Below are positions 12,401-19,874 of a stretch of DNA of 64,000 bases, in pieces. Each line of letters begins with the position of its first letter. Position 1 is the first letter of the stretch. Position numbers and translations under genes: made by a program. The stretch lies in NCBI RefSeq assembly GCF_029633865.1, contig NC_079213.1:87517293-87581292 (forward strand), given 5' to 3'. Under the pieces are notes generated by a model, which ran no database searches, was not told the DNA's origin, and was given only the letters and a program-made list of their open reading frames with translations. The stretch is from Lampris incognitus. Its lineage: Eukaryota > Chordata > Actinopteri > Lampriformes > Lampridae.

Positions 12401-15046
12401 CTTAACCTAGCTTCCACTACTCTTTCCCATATCTTCATGCTGTGGCTGATCAACTTTATACCCCTGTAGTTAATACAGGTCTGCACATCACCCAGTGTTG
12501 GCAATTCATGTATGAATGTTTGCTTACTTTTAATCTTTGACCATATATCAGTTATACTATGTTTACATTGCTTGAACAGATGCCTGGGACTCATGTGTAG
12601 CAGGTCAATGGTGGTGCTGAAAGTGCCTCTTCCATGTAAACTGGTAAGGGCCTGATAATAGAGGAATGTCTGGGAAGCCCACTTGAGCGTCACAGAAATG
12701 GTCCTGGAGGGTCCTGGCAGAAGCTAAAGATGAGGGGAGACCTGACCTTTGGCCTCTGAAGAATATGCAAGTTCTGTTACCCATTAGGATGACAGTCCAT
12801 CAAGATAAGCTATCTCCTCCAAAACAGGACGAGGGAGTGACTCTGGGTACACACCTTTGTGGTTGAAGCTACTTCCTCATTATGAGGGAGGGACTCTGGG
12901 CACACATCATTATGATCTAAACAAGTGGCATGGTTGAGCTGCATGGTATAAACATAGTGATCTCTAAGATCGGGGCATTCATTCACGTGTCTGGGCTTGT
13001 GCGTCCTGTTCATTGAACATTAAAATTGTGTGACAATACTGTAAGATATTTTCGTCTCACTCCTTATTTAATGTCAGAGTGGAATTAAATAATTGCCACG
13101 AAAACCCTTATTCTGGAAAATTGGTACCAGTATGCTTCTTTTCCACTCCTCAGACATCCTCTTACTTTTCAAGATTGTGTTAATCTAGTTAAAAAAAAAC
13201 ACACACACACTTTTATTTTGGCACACACTCTAATAGCATAATTTTTGCTCTGCCACAAAATTGCTCATTAGAATGGACTGTTAGGTAGGCTTACAACCTC
13301 CACCTGTACACGAAACTTACAATTCATTGATCACCACATCCGGCACCCAAAAGCTGGCTCTGGGGAGGGAGATCATTTTAGCGCCACACTGGATGGGATC
13401 CCAGTGGACAAACTCATTCTGCCACTCCTGAAATCAACACAATTTATTACCCATATAGATTATTTATTGTAATCTTGGAAAAGTTGAAAATGAATTCCAT
13501 TTTGTAATGTACTGTCCTTTTTACAATGATCTTTGTGTTAAATTGTTTAAAAATACCACACGCATGGATAAGTATATATGTTATTCAAGGGTATGAATGT
13601 GTAAAAATGGGATTTTGTACCGGAATTCAAAGTTTGTGCATTGTTTTATCTGCTATTGTGTCATTGATTGAGGTACAACAAAACTGGAATACTTACTGAA
13701 ATACTTACAAAATTTAGCCAAATATAAGTAGTCAAGAGTTGAGCTTTTTCATCCTGAAGAACAGAGATAGTTTATGTGAGGGTGCAGCATAGCACGGCAG
13801 CTGTATGCTAACATGCTCTGCAAAGGTCCCATAGGGCCCTTCAAGGAGGAGTGCTGCACAGTGTGTAATAATTTAATTTCAGCACTGTCCCCTTAGGTAG
13901 AGGTAGGGGGATGTCTTTTATGATAGTTCTCACGTTTTTCAATGATTGTTCTCTCCAACAGCAGGCTTGGCCCATGCACTTTTATTCTAGATAATGTGTG
14001 GACAAAACAACGGGTCTTGTAAACAACGTAAATCTAATTTGGAGGAGTTCTGTTATACAAGTTTTGAAACCCTTGCTGTTTGTATTAGCTTAATAACAAA
14101 TTTATATACCACAAATCAATGTCTTAATTGAAAAAGAGTTTGAACAATCACCTTGGGGGGGGCACTACATTTCAAGAGCTTTGCTCCAATTTGCTTTACA
14201 TCCTATTTGATTTTGTTCACCAACAACAGATAAGTGATGTGTTCATAATAAATATTCTCAGAAATGTGCTGACAAATAAGGTGGATAAACTGATCTTCAG
14301 TTGGTCGTCATCATTACCCAACCAATTGCCAATACGGGCTGTTTTTTTTTCTTTCTTAAAAACACAATGTATGTATTTTCCCACTTAAATACACTTTAAC
14401 TCTATAACTTTCAGTTCAGTTTGATACTAATTTCATGAATGAAGATTTATGTCAGCCCTCAAACGGTTGGCTAACTATGGTCTGCAAATAAAATTGTGTG
14501 TAAACTGTGTTTGGGTGTGTTTATCCTCCACTACACCATTGCATATATCATAACTTTTGTCATCATTCAACAATACAATCTGGACACAAATTGGTCGGTC
14601 TATTAAAAGAATTTCCTCTTAATAGGGCATAGGTCAGAACATACCACTCCTAGAATTCCATACAGGATGAAGTATATGCGGACATTTGTGTAGGTAGTGA
14701 TGTTCATGACAGGACGGATGGATTGTAGTTTCAACACCGGAGCCAGTGCTTCCAGGAGGGCTGGGGGATTGGGTCTAGAGCAGTTCAACATGATGCTGCT
14801 GCATGGAGCTGTCGAGAAGATAAAAAAGTTTTTAAAGTTTGTCAATGCTGCCATTTGTTGTCCACGTCTCACTCGAAGAGGAGTTTTCATTCTCGGCAGG
14901 AGCCAAGGGTCCACAAAATTTACAGATTGCATGAAATAAAATTTAGAAATAGAAAATAAATCGTAGCTACAGTGCTTTTCGACGCGCTTACCTTGCGTCA
15001 CAGCAAAGGCAATGATGAACACAATCGGAGAGGAGTTCACTGATGG
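284..15046 (-). CDS. 5-HT3-like Cys-loop ligand-gated ion channel subunit, 8 exons seen, 3' end outside window
   Basis: This split gene encodes a pentameric ligand-gated channel subunit of the plasma membrane, closest to serotonin type 3 receptors. Exons in gene order: 15046-14992, 14808-14645, 13753-13709, 13427-13321, 10174-10005, 9225-9062, 8778-8568 and 469-~284. All junctions have GT-AG signals and compatible phases. Exon sizes of 45, 107, 170, 164 and 211 bp match what I recall of vertebrate HTR3 genes. Seen in order: a hydrophobic leader, a glycosylatable N-terminal region, loop D/A (motif [10 protein letters not shown]), a Cys-loop with exactly 13 residues between the cysteines, GEWQLLD, TM1, TM2 ([13 protein letters not shown]) and TM3. 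TM4 is not in the window. The family is clear; ligand and orthology are not. The loop B Trp is replaced by Tyr, which from memory resembles HTR3C/D/E. No in-frame ATG was found for exon 1. Introns are loaded with transposons. Confidence 0.88.
630..2790 (+). pseudogene. Ty3/gypsy pol remnant (RT end, RNase H, integrase)
   Basis: A 5'-truncated gypsy pol runs across several broken frames. Reading along: the last part of RT ([11 protein letters not shown], then [14 protein letters not shown]), RNase H ([14 protein letters not shown] and a later [15 protein letters not shown]), the integrase zinc finger ([11 protein letters not shown]...CKDCHDCQ), and the integrase core with DLLGPLPS and [13 protein letters not shown]. 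The basic C-terminal region follows. Frame breaks occur near 740, 1180, 1957 and 2295, and the core motif normally DRG/DNG reads VNGPQF. The element is therefore dead. It lies in the 5-HT3-like gene's intron 7 in antisense orientation. Confidence 0.85.
2850..2940. repeat. Short direct repeat in gypsy 3' region
   Basis: A segment reading TCAGACACAGGTTTGTAAG occurs twice, near 2860 and 2910, each followed by ATGTCTG. It lies between the gypsy pol end and the proposed LTR, a position where such elements often carry short tandem repeats. Confidence 0.6.
2962..3185 (+). repeat. Probable gypsy 3' LTR
   Basis: A purine-rich tract (AAAGGAAAAAGGGA) directly precedes TGTCATGTATTG, the usual polypurine tract/LTR start arrangement. 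An LTR-like stretch follows and could end at CCAACA near 3185. No second copy exists in the window for comparison, because the element is 5'-truncated, so the right end is a guess. Confidence 0.4.
3440..4160 (+). pseudogene. THAP-domain transposase 5' exon remnant
   Basis: This is the N-terminus of a THAP zinc-finger transposase (P/ISL2EU-type DNA transposon). The frame reads [10 protein letters not shown] (C2 half), and after an inserted SINE it continues as [12 protein letters not shown] with the C-x2-H half, then [15 protein letters not shown] later segment ([18 protein letters not shown], then [16 protein letters not shown]) is the coiled stretch and transition into the DDE domain, ending at a plausible donor GTATGC. 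The catalytic part is absent. A SINE splits the THAP domain at 3548-3669. Confidence 0.7.
3548..3669 (+). mobile_element. 5'-truncated SINE-B inserted in THAP domain
   Basis: This is the 3' portion of the tRNA-headed SINE seen in full at 53393-53762 (GGCCTGGCGGCC...GGATAAGCGGTTCGGA). It is flanked by 17-bp direct repeats ATAATTATCTTTTAAGT at 3531-3547 and 3670-3686, which are target-site duplications. Confidence 0.85.
4161..6160. other. No recognisable gene
   Basis: This intronic stretch has only short frames without recognisable motifs. One 79-codon minus-strand frame at 4252-4491 lies beside the THAP remnant and might belong to the same transposon, but I cannot identify it. Confidence 0.5.
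6160..7600 (-). pseudogene. Penelope-like element: RT plus GIY-YIG endonuclease, decayed
   Basis: On the minus strand the frames follow the Penelope-like (Poseidon/Neptune) order. First comes [10 protein letters not shown] with [15 protein letters not shown] (7313-7558), then VSYDVKSLF (7018-7308), then [20 protein letters not shown] with FRFVDTWVK and the late RT motif [21 protein letters not shown] (6732-7109). Between 6160 and 6400 a degenerate GIY-YIG region reads [14 protein letters not shown] and [11 protein letters not shown] motif C normally reads YVDD but here is FVDT. Several frameshifts and stops make the element inactive. It lies in intron 7, in the same orientation as the host gene. 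Confidence 0.8.
7600..7745. repeat. Terminal (pLTR-like) segment of the Penelope-like element
   Basis: A sequence containing TGACGAAGTCACTTAGATGA and GAAACATTTCTCCC, ending TTTCTGGGACATG, adjoins the RT remnant. It resembles the widespread fish repeat found at Penelope-like element ends. The boundaries are approximate. Confidence 0.45.
8568..8778 (-). CDS. 5-HT3-like exon 7 (TM1-TM2)
   Basis: This 211-bp exon is bounded by AG at 8779-8780 and the donor GTCAGT. It encodes the pre-M1 arginines ([14 protein letters not shown]), TM1, and TM2 with the intracellular-end sequence [14 protein letters not shown]. An acidic residue (Asp) stands where 5-HT3 subunits have Glu at the -1' position, which is consistent with a cation-selective pore. 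Confidence 0.9.
9062..9225 (-). CDS. 5-HT3-like exon 6
   Basis: This 164-bp exon has the donor GTATGT and encodes the end of the extracellular domain, including [15 protein letters not shown]. The GEW-LL motif is typical of 5-HT3 subunits. It completes the split Val codon left by exon 5 and ends in phase 0 ahead of the TM1 exon. Confidence 0.88.
9449..9887 (-). mobile_element. SINE-A copy 1 (tRNA-headed SINE)
   Basis: In minus orientation the head reads as a tRNA-like promoter, with a B box like GGTTTGAATCC. A body shared with three other copies in the window follows (CAGGTGAAAAGAAGCGGCTG etc.). Near-perfect 10-bp flanks CCACCATAAG (9439-9448) and CCAGCATAAG (9888-9897) look like a target-site duplication. 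The copy lies in intron 5 of the 5-HT3-like gene. Confidence 0.8.
10005..10174 (-). CDS. 5-HT3-like exon 5 (Cys-loop)
   Basis: This 170-bp exon contains the signature loop [15 protein letters not shown], with 13 residues between two cysteines and the conserved FPFD. The following segment NSYIHS corresponds to loop B and carries Tyr where 5-HT3A has Trp. Acceptor TGCAG and donor GTAAGT are both strong. Confidence 0.92.
11005..11513. mobile_element. Non-autonomous hAT element
   Basis: The 509-bp element has terminal inverted repeats (CAGTGGCGCCCCCAG at the left, CTTGGGGGTGCCACTG at the right). It is flanked by a perfect 8-bp duplication CAAACCAT at 10997-11004 and 11514-11521. An 8-bp duplication and CA-G..CTG ends are diagnostic of the hAT superfamily. 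No transposase frame is present. It is inserted in the RTE fragment. Confidence 0.88.
12494..13103. mobile_element. Unclassified 610-bp insert (possible solo LTR)
   Basis: The RTE sequence stops at 12493 and resumes at 13108, with ACCC repeated at both junctions (12490-12493 and 13104-13107). The insert ends show weak inverted similarity (TGGCAATT near the left, AATTGCCA near the right). It has no coding capacity. A 4-bp duplication would suit an LTR insertion, but the ends are not TG...CA. Confidence 0.45.
13321..13427 (-). CDS. 5-HT3-like exon 4 (loops D and A)
   Basis: This 107-bp exon encodes [11 protein letters not shown] and [10 protein letters not shown], the classic W-N-E-F...W...P...W-x-P-D pattern of Cys-loop receptor loops D and A. 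The acceptor is TTTCAG and the donor is GTAAGT. The exon ends after two bases of the Phe codon completed by exon 5. Confidence 0.88.
13709..13753 (-). CDS. 5-HT3-like exon 3 (45-bp microexon)
   Basis: This exact 45-bp exon encodes [15 protein letters not shown], flanked by TTCAG and GTAAGT. A 45-bp third exon with the DEK-Q-LTTY-W motif is characteristic of the Cys-loop receptor family. It was found by splice logic and is too short for open-frame detection. Confidence 0.88.
13754..14644. other. Intron 2 of the 5-HT3-like gene, nothing recognisable
   Basis: This A/T-rich intron has no feature that I can identify. A short plus-strand frame at 14128-14388 has no recognisable motif. Confidence 0.6.
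14645..14808 (-). CDS. 5-HT3-like exon 2
   Basis: This 164-bp exon has the acceptor GACAG and the donor GTATGT. It encodes the mature N-terminus with two potential N-glycosylation sites (NCS and NIT) and the first beta strands ([14 protein letters not shown]). The phase fits both neighbouring exons. Confidence 0.85.
14992..15046 (-). CDS. 5-HT3-like exon 1 or 2: signal peptide exon, start codon unresolved
   Basis: A hydrophobic leader ([14 protein letters not shown]) precedes a strong donor GTAAGCG, and its phase fits the next exon. The frame has no ATG here. Reading upstream there is a TAG, and beyond it an in-frame ATG near 15090 that would give a short peptide. Either this exon starts at the AG ending at 15047 and a further 5' exon carries the ATG, or the start is damaged or mis-sequenced. 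Confidence 0.55.
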
Positions 15047-15137
15047 CTGGAGCCACTACAGTTCAAGTAACCATGAGACATAAATCATTTGTGAATTATC
15101 AGTTCAGTTAAAGGTATAATAACTAGTAACATATGTA

Positions 15138-15578
15138 CTTTTGGGTTTTTTTTGTGTGGAATTCCCCCCCCCCCCTTTTTCTCTAATTGTATCCAACCTC
15201 ACTCTTCCGAGCTGTCTCAGTCGCTGCTTCACCTCTCTGCTGATCCGGCAAGGACTGCAGACTACCACATGCCTCCTGTGATACATATGGTGTCGCCAGC
15301 CGCTTCTTTTCACCTGACAGTGAGGAGTTTCACCAGGGGGATGTAGCGTGTGGGAGGATCACGCTATCCCCCCTCCCAAACAGGTGCCCTGACCGACCAC
15401 AGCAGGTGGTAGTGCAGCGACCAGGACACATACCCACATTCAGCTTCCCACCTGCAGACATGGCCAATTGTGTCTGTAGGGATACCCGACCAACCCAGAG
15501 GTAACACGAGGATTCGAACCGGCGATCCCTGTGTTGGTAGGCAACGGAATAGACTGCTATGCCACCCAGATGCCCCAG
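15138..15578 (-). mobile_element. SINE-A copy 2
   Basis: This is a full copy of the same SINE as at 9449, on the minus strand, with a B box GGTTCGAATCC. Perfect 13-bp target-site duplications AGTAACATATGTA lie at 15125-15137 and 15579-15591. Confidence 0.9.
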
Positions 15579-15591
15579 AGTAACATATGTA

Positions 15592-16364
15592 GTTAAAAAG
15601 ACATCAAAGTTTAATCCAACAAGGCTCTTTTCAGTGGTTTGTTTAAGAGAATCATAAATGACAAATATTTACCTTAATATTCAAATCCTTAGCAGCCATC
15701 AAACTGTGATCTTCAGCTTTCAGAATAGTCAGAATGAAGCTGGTGCTTCAGTGTCCAATGCCTGGGAAGCACAGATTCCCTCTGTACAGAACACTAGTAC
15801 TTTTGTACACTTTTAATATTTCATCAAAACATCTTCTGCTGCTCATACACTATACCCACAGTGTTACAGTAACCTTAGCTTCTCAGTTGCCTCATTGAAA
15901 AAAAAAACCCAAAAAACTATTTTCCAGATGAATTGCCGACTTTTACAAACCATGCCAAACTAAACAGCGAGGACCTATCCGATACCTGCCTGGCAGACAA
16001 ACTCCCAGAGGTCTACGATAAGTCCTAGCAGCATGGATATATATAGCATCACCCTAAACCGCGCATGACTTGGATACAACCCTTTGGCAAATGAAGCGGT
16101 ATATGGAGTCCTTTGCAAAGAAGTTACTTTCCCTGTTGGTGGCTTCAAACAAAACAAAGGTTCAGCCACAGCTGGTGGCCTCTGTAAACCGGAGTGTGCT
16201 TTGCTGATGGTGAGAAAGAAACCACTGTGACACCAGAGTCCCACCTGCTGGAGCTACGCAAATGAGAAATAGACGCTCTGTGAACAGCATGTGTCCCAAC
16301 GTGTCACCGCCATTATCTTTTATCAAATTTCATCTTACACATTTATCACTTATCATTTATCATT
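15592..16364. other. No recognisable gene
   Basis: This stretch lies between two SINEs, upstream of the 5-HT3-like gene. It would hold the promoter and any missing 5' exon of that gene, but I cannot point to either. The short minus-strand frame at 15975-16244 shows no known motif. Confidence 0.5.
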
Positions 16365-16490
16365 TATTTGGCCCGGCGGCCTGTCCAGGGTGTCTCCCCG
16401 CCTGCCACCGAGTGACTGCTGGGATAGGCTCCAGCATCCCCGCAACCCTGAGAGCAGGATAAGTGGTTTGGATAATGGAAGGATGGACAT
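16365..16490 (+). mobile_element. 5'-truncated SINE-B
   Basis: This is the 3' part of the SINE-B family (GCGGCCTGTCCAGGGTGTCT...GGATAAGTGGTTTGGATAAT), ending in GGAAGGATGG. The preceding stretch is a TCATTTATCA-type simple repeat. Confidence 0.75.
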
Positions 16491-16799
16491 TTATCACCCA
16501 ACCGGTCAGGGCAATCCAAATGTGCCCCTTAGAGGAAACAGTGGTTCAATTCTTCCACATCTTAATGGAAAACTGCCTTTAGATACAGGCAGCTGGTTGT
16601 CTGAACCCGATAACATTTTGAAGCAAAATACATCCACTGTCCTCCCACTATATCACTATTTGAAAAATCCTTACAATGATTTGAAATGACACAAGTTGTT
16701 TTCCATTGCTGCATCCAATCTGATTGCATTCACCTGTTCTACAACAAATCAAGAACTGTAGAAAATGATGTTTCATTCCATATTGTCGAAACACAAGGT

Positions 16800-17275
16800 T
16801 TGGGGGTGTCTGGGTGGTGTGGCGGTCTATTCCATTGCCTACCAACACGGGGATCCCGGTTGGAATCCCTGTGTTACCTCCGGCTTGGTTGAACGTCCCC
16901 ACAGACACAATTGGCCGTGTCAGTGGGTGGGAAGCTGGATGTGGGCATGTGTCCTGGTCGCTGTACTAGCACCTCCTCTGGTCAGTCAGGGGACCTGTTC
17001 GGGGAGGGGGGGAATAGTGTGATCCTCCCACACACTATGTCCCCCTGGCAAAACTCCTCACTGTCAGGTGAAGAAGGGCTGGCGACTCCACATGTATCGG
17101 AGGAGGCATATGGCTGTCTGCAGCCCTCCTGGGATTGGCAGAATCCCGAGGGGCGGAGCTGCGACTGGGACAGCTCGGAAGAGTGGGGTAATTGGCTGGA
17201 TACAACTGGGGAGGCTCCAGCATCCCCATGACCCTGAGTAAGGATAAACGGTTTGGATAATGGAATGGAATAAAA
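16800..17275 (+). mobile_element. Chimeric SINE: SINE-A body with SINE-B tail
   Basis: The 5' part is a SINE-A copy in plus orientation (head GGTGTGGCGGTCTATTCC, B box GGTTGGAATCC, body to about 17208). Instead of the SINE-A end it runs into GGCTCCAGCATCCCCATGAC and GGTTTGGATAATGGAATGG, the SINE-B 3' tail, and ends in an A-run. No target-site duplication was found. Confidence 0.7.
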
Positions 17276-17389
17276 AAAAAAGCACTAGGTGTGGTTGACG
17301 ATAGTTGACGATCCATTAGATTCATGCAAGAAAACAAGTTAAAAAGCATAACCACTTCAACTGAAGACAATCTATTGAATGTGATATAC

Positions 17390-17395
17390 TTTATT
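17390..17395 (-). terminator. Candidate poly(A) signal of the RTP gene
   Basis: AATAAA lies on the minus strand about 320 nt past the RTP stop codon. It is the first perfect hexamer that I noticed downstream. Confidence 0.45.
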
Positions 17396-17714
17396 TAAAT
17401 TTGACATTTATATGTTTTTAAGGCAACTTGCCTGCTTTAATCGGGCTAGTATCAACATAAGAGGTCACCAAATTTAAGTTACCACATTGATTAATGATAA
17501 AGGCTTACATACATACAATTAGATATACAGTAGCATCCACATTATGTCACTGTAATAATGACAAAGGCGGTCTGTCGAGCTCATGATAAATATAGCATAA
17601 GCAAAAACTAGCAGAGTATTATCATTATCTGATGCCTCTTGTCTGACTTTTAAAGATTTGTTTTAACTTCAGTGCAGTATTATTGAATATCAGCATCTGA
17701 AAAAGGCAAATGTA

Positions 17715-18045
17715 CTAATTCCTTGTACAGATGCCCTTTATACAGGCCTCACAATGTTTTGGCTCGTGTGGGTTTCTGACAGTCTCATGTATAAAATCTC
17801 TGTTAACTGGTCCAAGGTCTTCATGGTAGCACTTGATTCTTATCTTCTCCATTAGCTTCTCAAGGAAAATGTTGATATTCTCAGTGGAGAAACTGGGATT
17901 CACCATGGGGGCATTAGTGCAGCGTTTGCAGTTTTGCCGGAAGCACCTCACCTTGACGGTTCCCTCAGCCTCGATCAGGCGCATGTGAAAAAGCACCATC
18001 ACCCGGTTAGAGGGCCAGGTCCTCGAACACATTGAACATGCAAAC
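17715..18045 (-). CDS. RTP exon 2 (3CxxC domain)
   Basis: The acceptor is CTCCTAG, followed by G TTT GCA TGT. The exon carries all three CxxC pairs and ends in a TAG stop at 17715. Confidence 0.92.
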
Positions 18046-18641
18046 CTAGGAGAGGGGATGAGGATTTCTAAATTATAGAATCACTGGCCATGTAAGTTTG
18101 CACATACATGGAATTTGAATCCAGTTTCATGGCTCTCTCAGTGTACTTAACAGAATAACAACACTACAACACAACAATCTTCAGATATATACACAAGGCT
18201 TGACTATATACAGGCGAAATAAGAGGTGATAAAGTGCAATGGTGCAGAGAATACATCAGAGATGCTGAAATATTAATGTAAATAATTACTTATTCTTATG
18301 TTGCATAGAGTGCAGACAGTAAATAAGTGGTATACCGCACTTAACAAGCCTTTTTTCCTTCCTGTCTGACTCCCTCACAGACAAACAGATGCACATAAAA
18401 ATGAAACGCACCTTCTTATTGAATCTTCACATAGTCCATAAAAAGAAAGCTAGGCTTTGTACACCCAGCAACAATTACAATTTCCCTCTAACCTTGCAGT
18501 TGAATTCTTTATGTACGGTTTCCATCCATTTATTGCCGAATCAGGTTCAATAGAGTCATCATATTCCAGCGTCCAGTGATCCTCTCGTTCGAGTTCCATG
18601 ATTTTTGTCTCGAAAATATGGATCCAGTTTTGTATGTCCAT
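17715..18641 (-). CDS. Receptor-transporting protein (RTP, 3CxxC zinc finger), two exons
   Basis: Exon 1 is 18641-18493 and exon 2 is 18045-17715. They join AG|G across a GT-AG intron into an uninterrupted 159-codon protein. The N-terminus has the family pattern WTLEYDDSIEP then GWKPYIKNSTAR. The zinc-binding part shows three CxxC pairs: CSMC (with SRTWPSNRVMVLFHM), CKRC (after VRCFRQN) and CEAC (KHCEACIKGIC). RTPs act as chaperones in receptor trafficking, and mammalian RTP4 and fish rtp3 are interferon-responsive. Unlike mammalian RTP1-4 the protein ends right after the last CxxC (ICTRN), with no C-terminal membrane segment. An ISRE-type site upstream fits interferon control. The fish name is probably rtp3, but I leave the symbol open. 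Confidence 0.92.
18493..18641 (-). CDS. RTP exon 1
   Basis: The exon starts at ATG (MDIQNWIHIF) and ends AAG|GTTAGA after two bases of an Arg codon. It encodes the 49-residue N-terminal part ahead of the first CxxC. Confidence 0.9.
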
Positions 18642-18732
18642 TATGTAAGTCGGAGGGAGAGTCGATGCTCTGTAAACTGATCAGTACTGCAGGACGACGT
18701 TTCAGCAGCTGTTACCAAAGAGATGCTTTCAG

Positions 18733-18742
18733 GAAACTGAAA
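18733..18742. promoter_or_regulatory. ISRE upstream of RTP
   Basis: The plus strand reads AGGAAACTGAAACT, a perfect GAAANNGAAA interferon-stimulated response element with the preferred trailing CT. It lies about 92 bp upstream of the RTP ATG. ISREs work in either orientation. Confidence 0.7.
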
Positions 18743-19220
18743 CTCAAGAGTAATGAATATCTTTTAAGTTTCTGTTTCTCCTGGTACACTTGATGAGTAA
18801 GGACTACTGAAATATAGGTGGTACTAAATAGTTAACCTCTAACAAGACTGACAGCTCATATCTTTATCATTAGTCATCAAGTGCTACCTCATAAATAACT
18901 TTCTGATACCTTTTAATTACATTAAGGCCATGGCAGCAAGTTGTCTTATTTGTTGTTTGTTGTTGTGAATAAAATTGCTCTCTAGTAGTCATATGATTAC
19001 TTGCAAATTATAGAATTGCTGTCAGCGGGCGTCTCATTCAATCTTTGCAAAACTTACTATACCATTTGACTGTCAAAAAGTCATTGTAAACACTTTTCTA
19101 TGTGGGTACACATGCAAATAAATTATATATGCCTGCATTTGTTAACAGCCGGTAGTGGTTTGCTAAAATGTGTCTACCGAAAATAAGAAAACTTTGTTGG
19201 TGAGTTATTGCCAGAAAAAC

Positions 19221-19230
19221 GAAAGTGAAA
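19221..19230. promoter_or_regulatory. Second distal ISRE-like site
   Basis: The plus strand reads ACGAAAGTGAAAGTGG, which contains GAAAGTGAAA (GAAANNGAAA). It lies about 580 bp upstream of the RTP ATG. Two such sites in one upstream region support interferon control, although the distant one could be chance. Confidence 0.45.
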
Positions 19231-19289
19231 GTGGTTCTAGCCAACCATCTGAAACAACACTCTCTGTTAGGCCAGGACTGTCATCTACC

Positions 19290-19312
19290 CACACACACAC
19301 ACACACACACAC
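19290..19312. repeat. (CA)n microsatellite
   Basis: A short run of CA dinucleotides, about 11 units, lies just upstream of SINE-A copy 4. Confidence 0.95.
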
Positions 19313-19413
19313 ATTGAGTTTTTGTCATTTCAGTGATGGGATGGAGGGCTGATGATGTTGGCTGAGATTCTCAAACAACAGACTTGGCAGTCCATTGACA
19401 GTAGGGGTTTCTT

Positions 19414-19856
19414 TTTTGGATTTTCCCCTCTTTTTCTTCCCAACTGTACCTGGCCAATTACCCCAGTCTTCCAAGCCGTCCTGGTTGTTGCTCCACCCCC
19501 TCTACTGATCCGGGGAGGGCTGCAGACTACCACATGCCTCCTCCGATACATGTGGAGTTGCCAGCCGCTTCTTTTCACCTGACAGTGAGGAGTTTCACCA
19601 GGGGGACGTAGCGCATAGGAGGATCATGCTATTCCCCCCAGTTACTCCCTCCCCCCCGAACAGGTGCCACAACCGACCAGAGGAGGTGCTAGTGTAGTGA
19701 CCAGGACACATACCCACATCTGGCTTCCCATACGCAAACACGGCCAATTCTGTCTGTAGGGACACCCGACCAAGCCGGAGGTAACACAGTGATTCAAACC
19801 AGCGATCCCTGTATTGGTAGGCAATGGATTAGATTGCTATGCTACCCGGACGCCCC
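19414..19856 (-). mobile_element. SINE-A copy 4
   Basis: This is a full SINE-A on the minus strand with perfect 18-bp target-site duplications TGACAGTAGGGGTTTCTT at 19396-19413 and 19857-19874. Body and head match copies 1 and 2. Confidence 0.92.
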
Positions 19857-19874
19857 TGACAGTAGGGGTTTCTT

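Larger units (their letters stand above)
10710..13190 (-). pseudogene. RTE LINE fragment, interrupted by two insertions
   Basis: The minus strand reads as the RT half of the same RTE family as the near full-length copy at 55795-58932. It contains [28 protein letters not shown] and [14 protein letters not shown], then the C-terminal domain ([19 protein letters not shown]). Upstream pieces include [20 protein letters not shown]. The 3' end carries the gene-family tail next to ACTACTATTACTACT. Many frameshifts are present. The copy is split by a hAT element at 11005-11513 and by a second insert at 12494-13103, after which the RTE sequence resumes at 13108. It lies in intron 4 of the 5-HT3-like gene. 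Confidence 0.88.
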
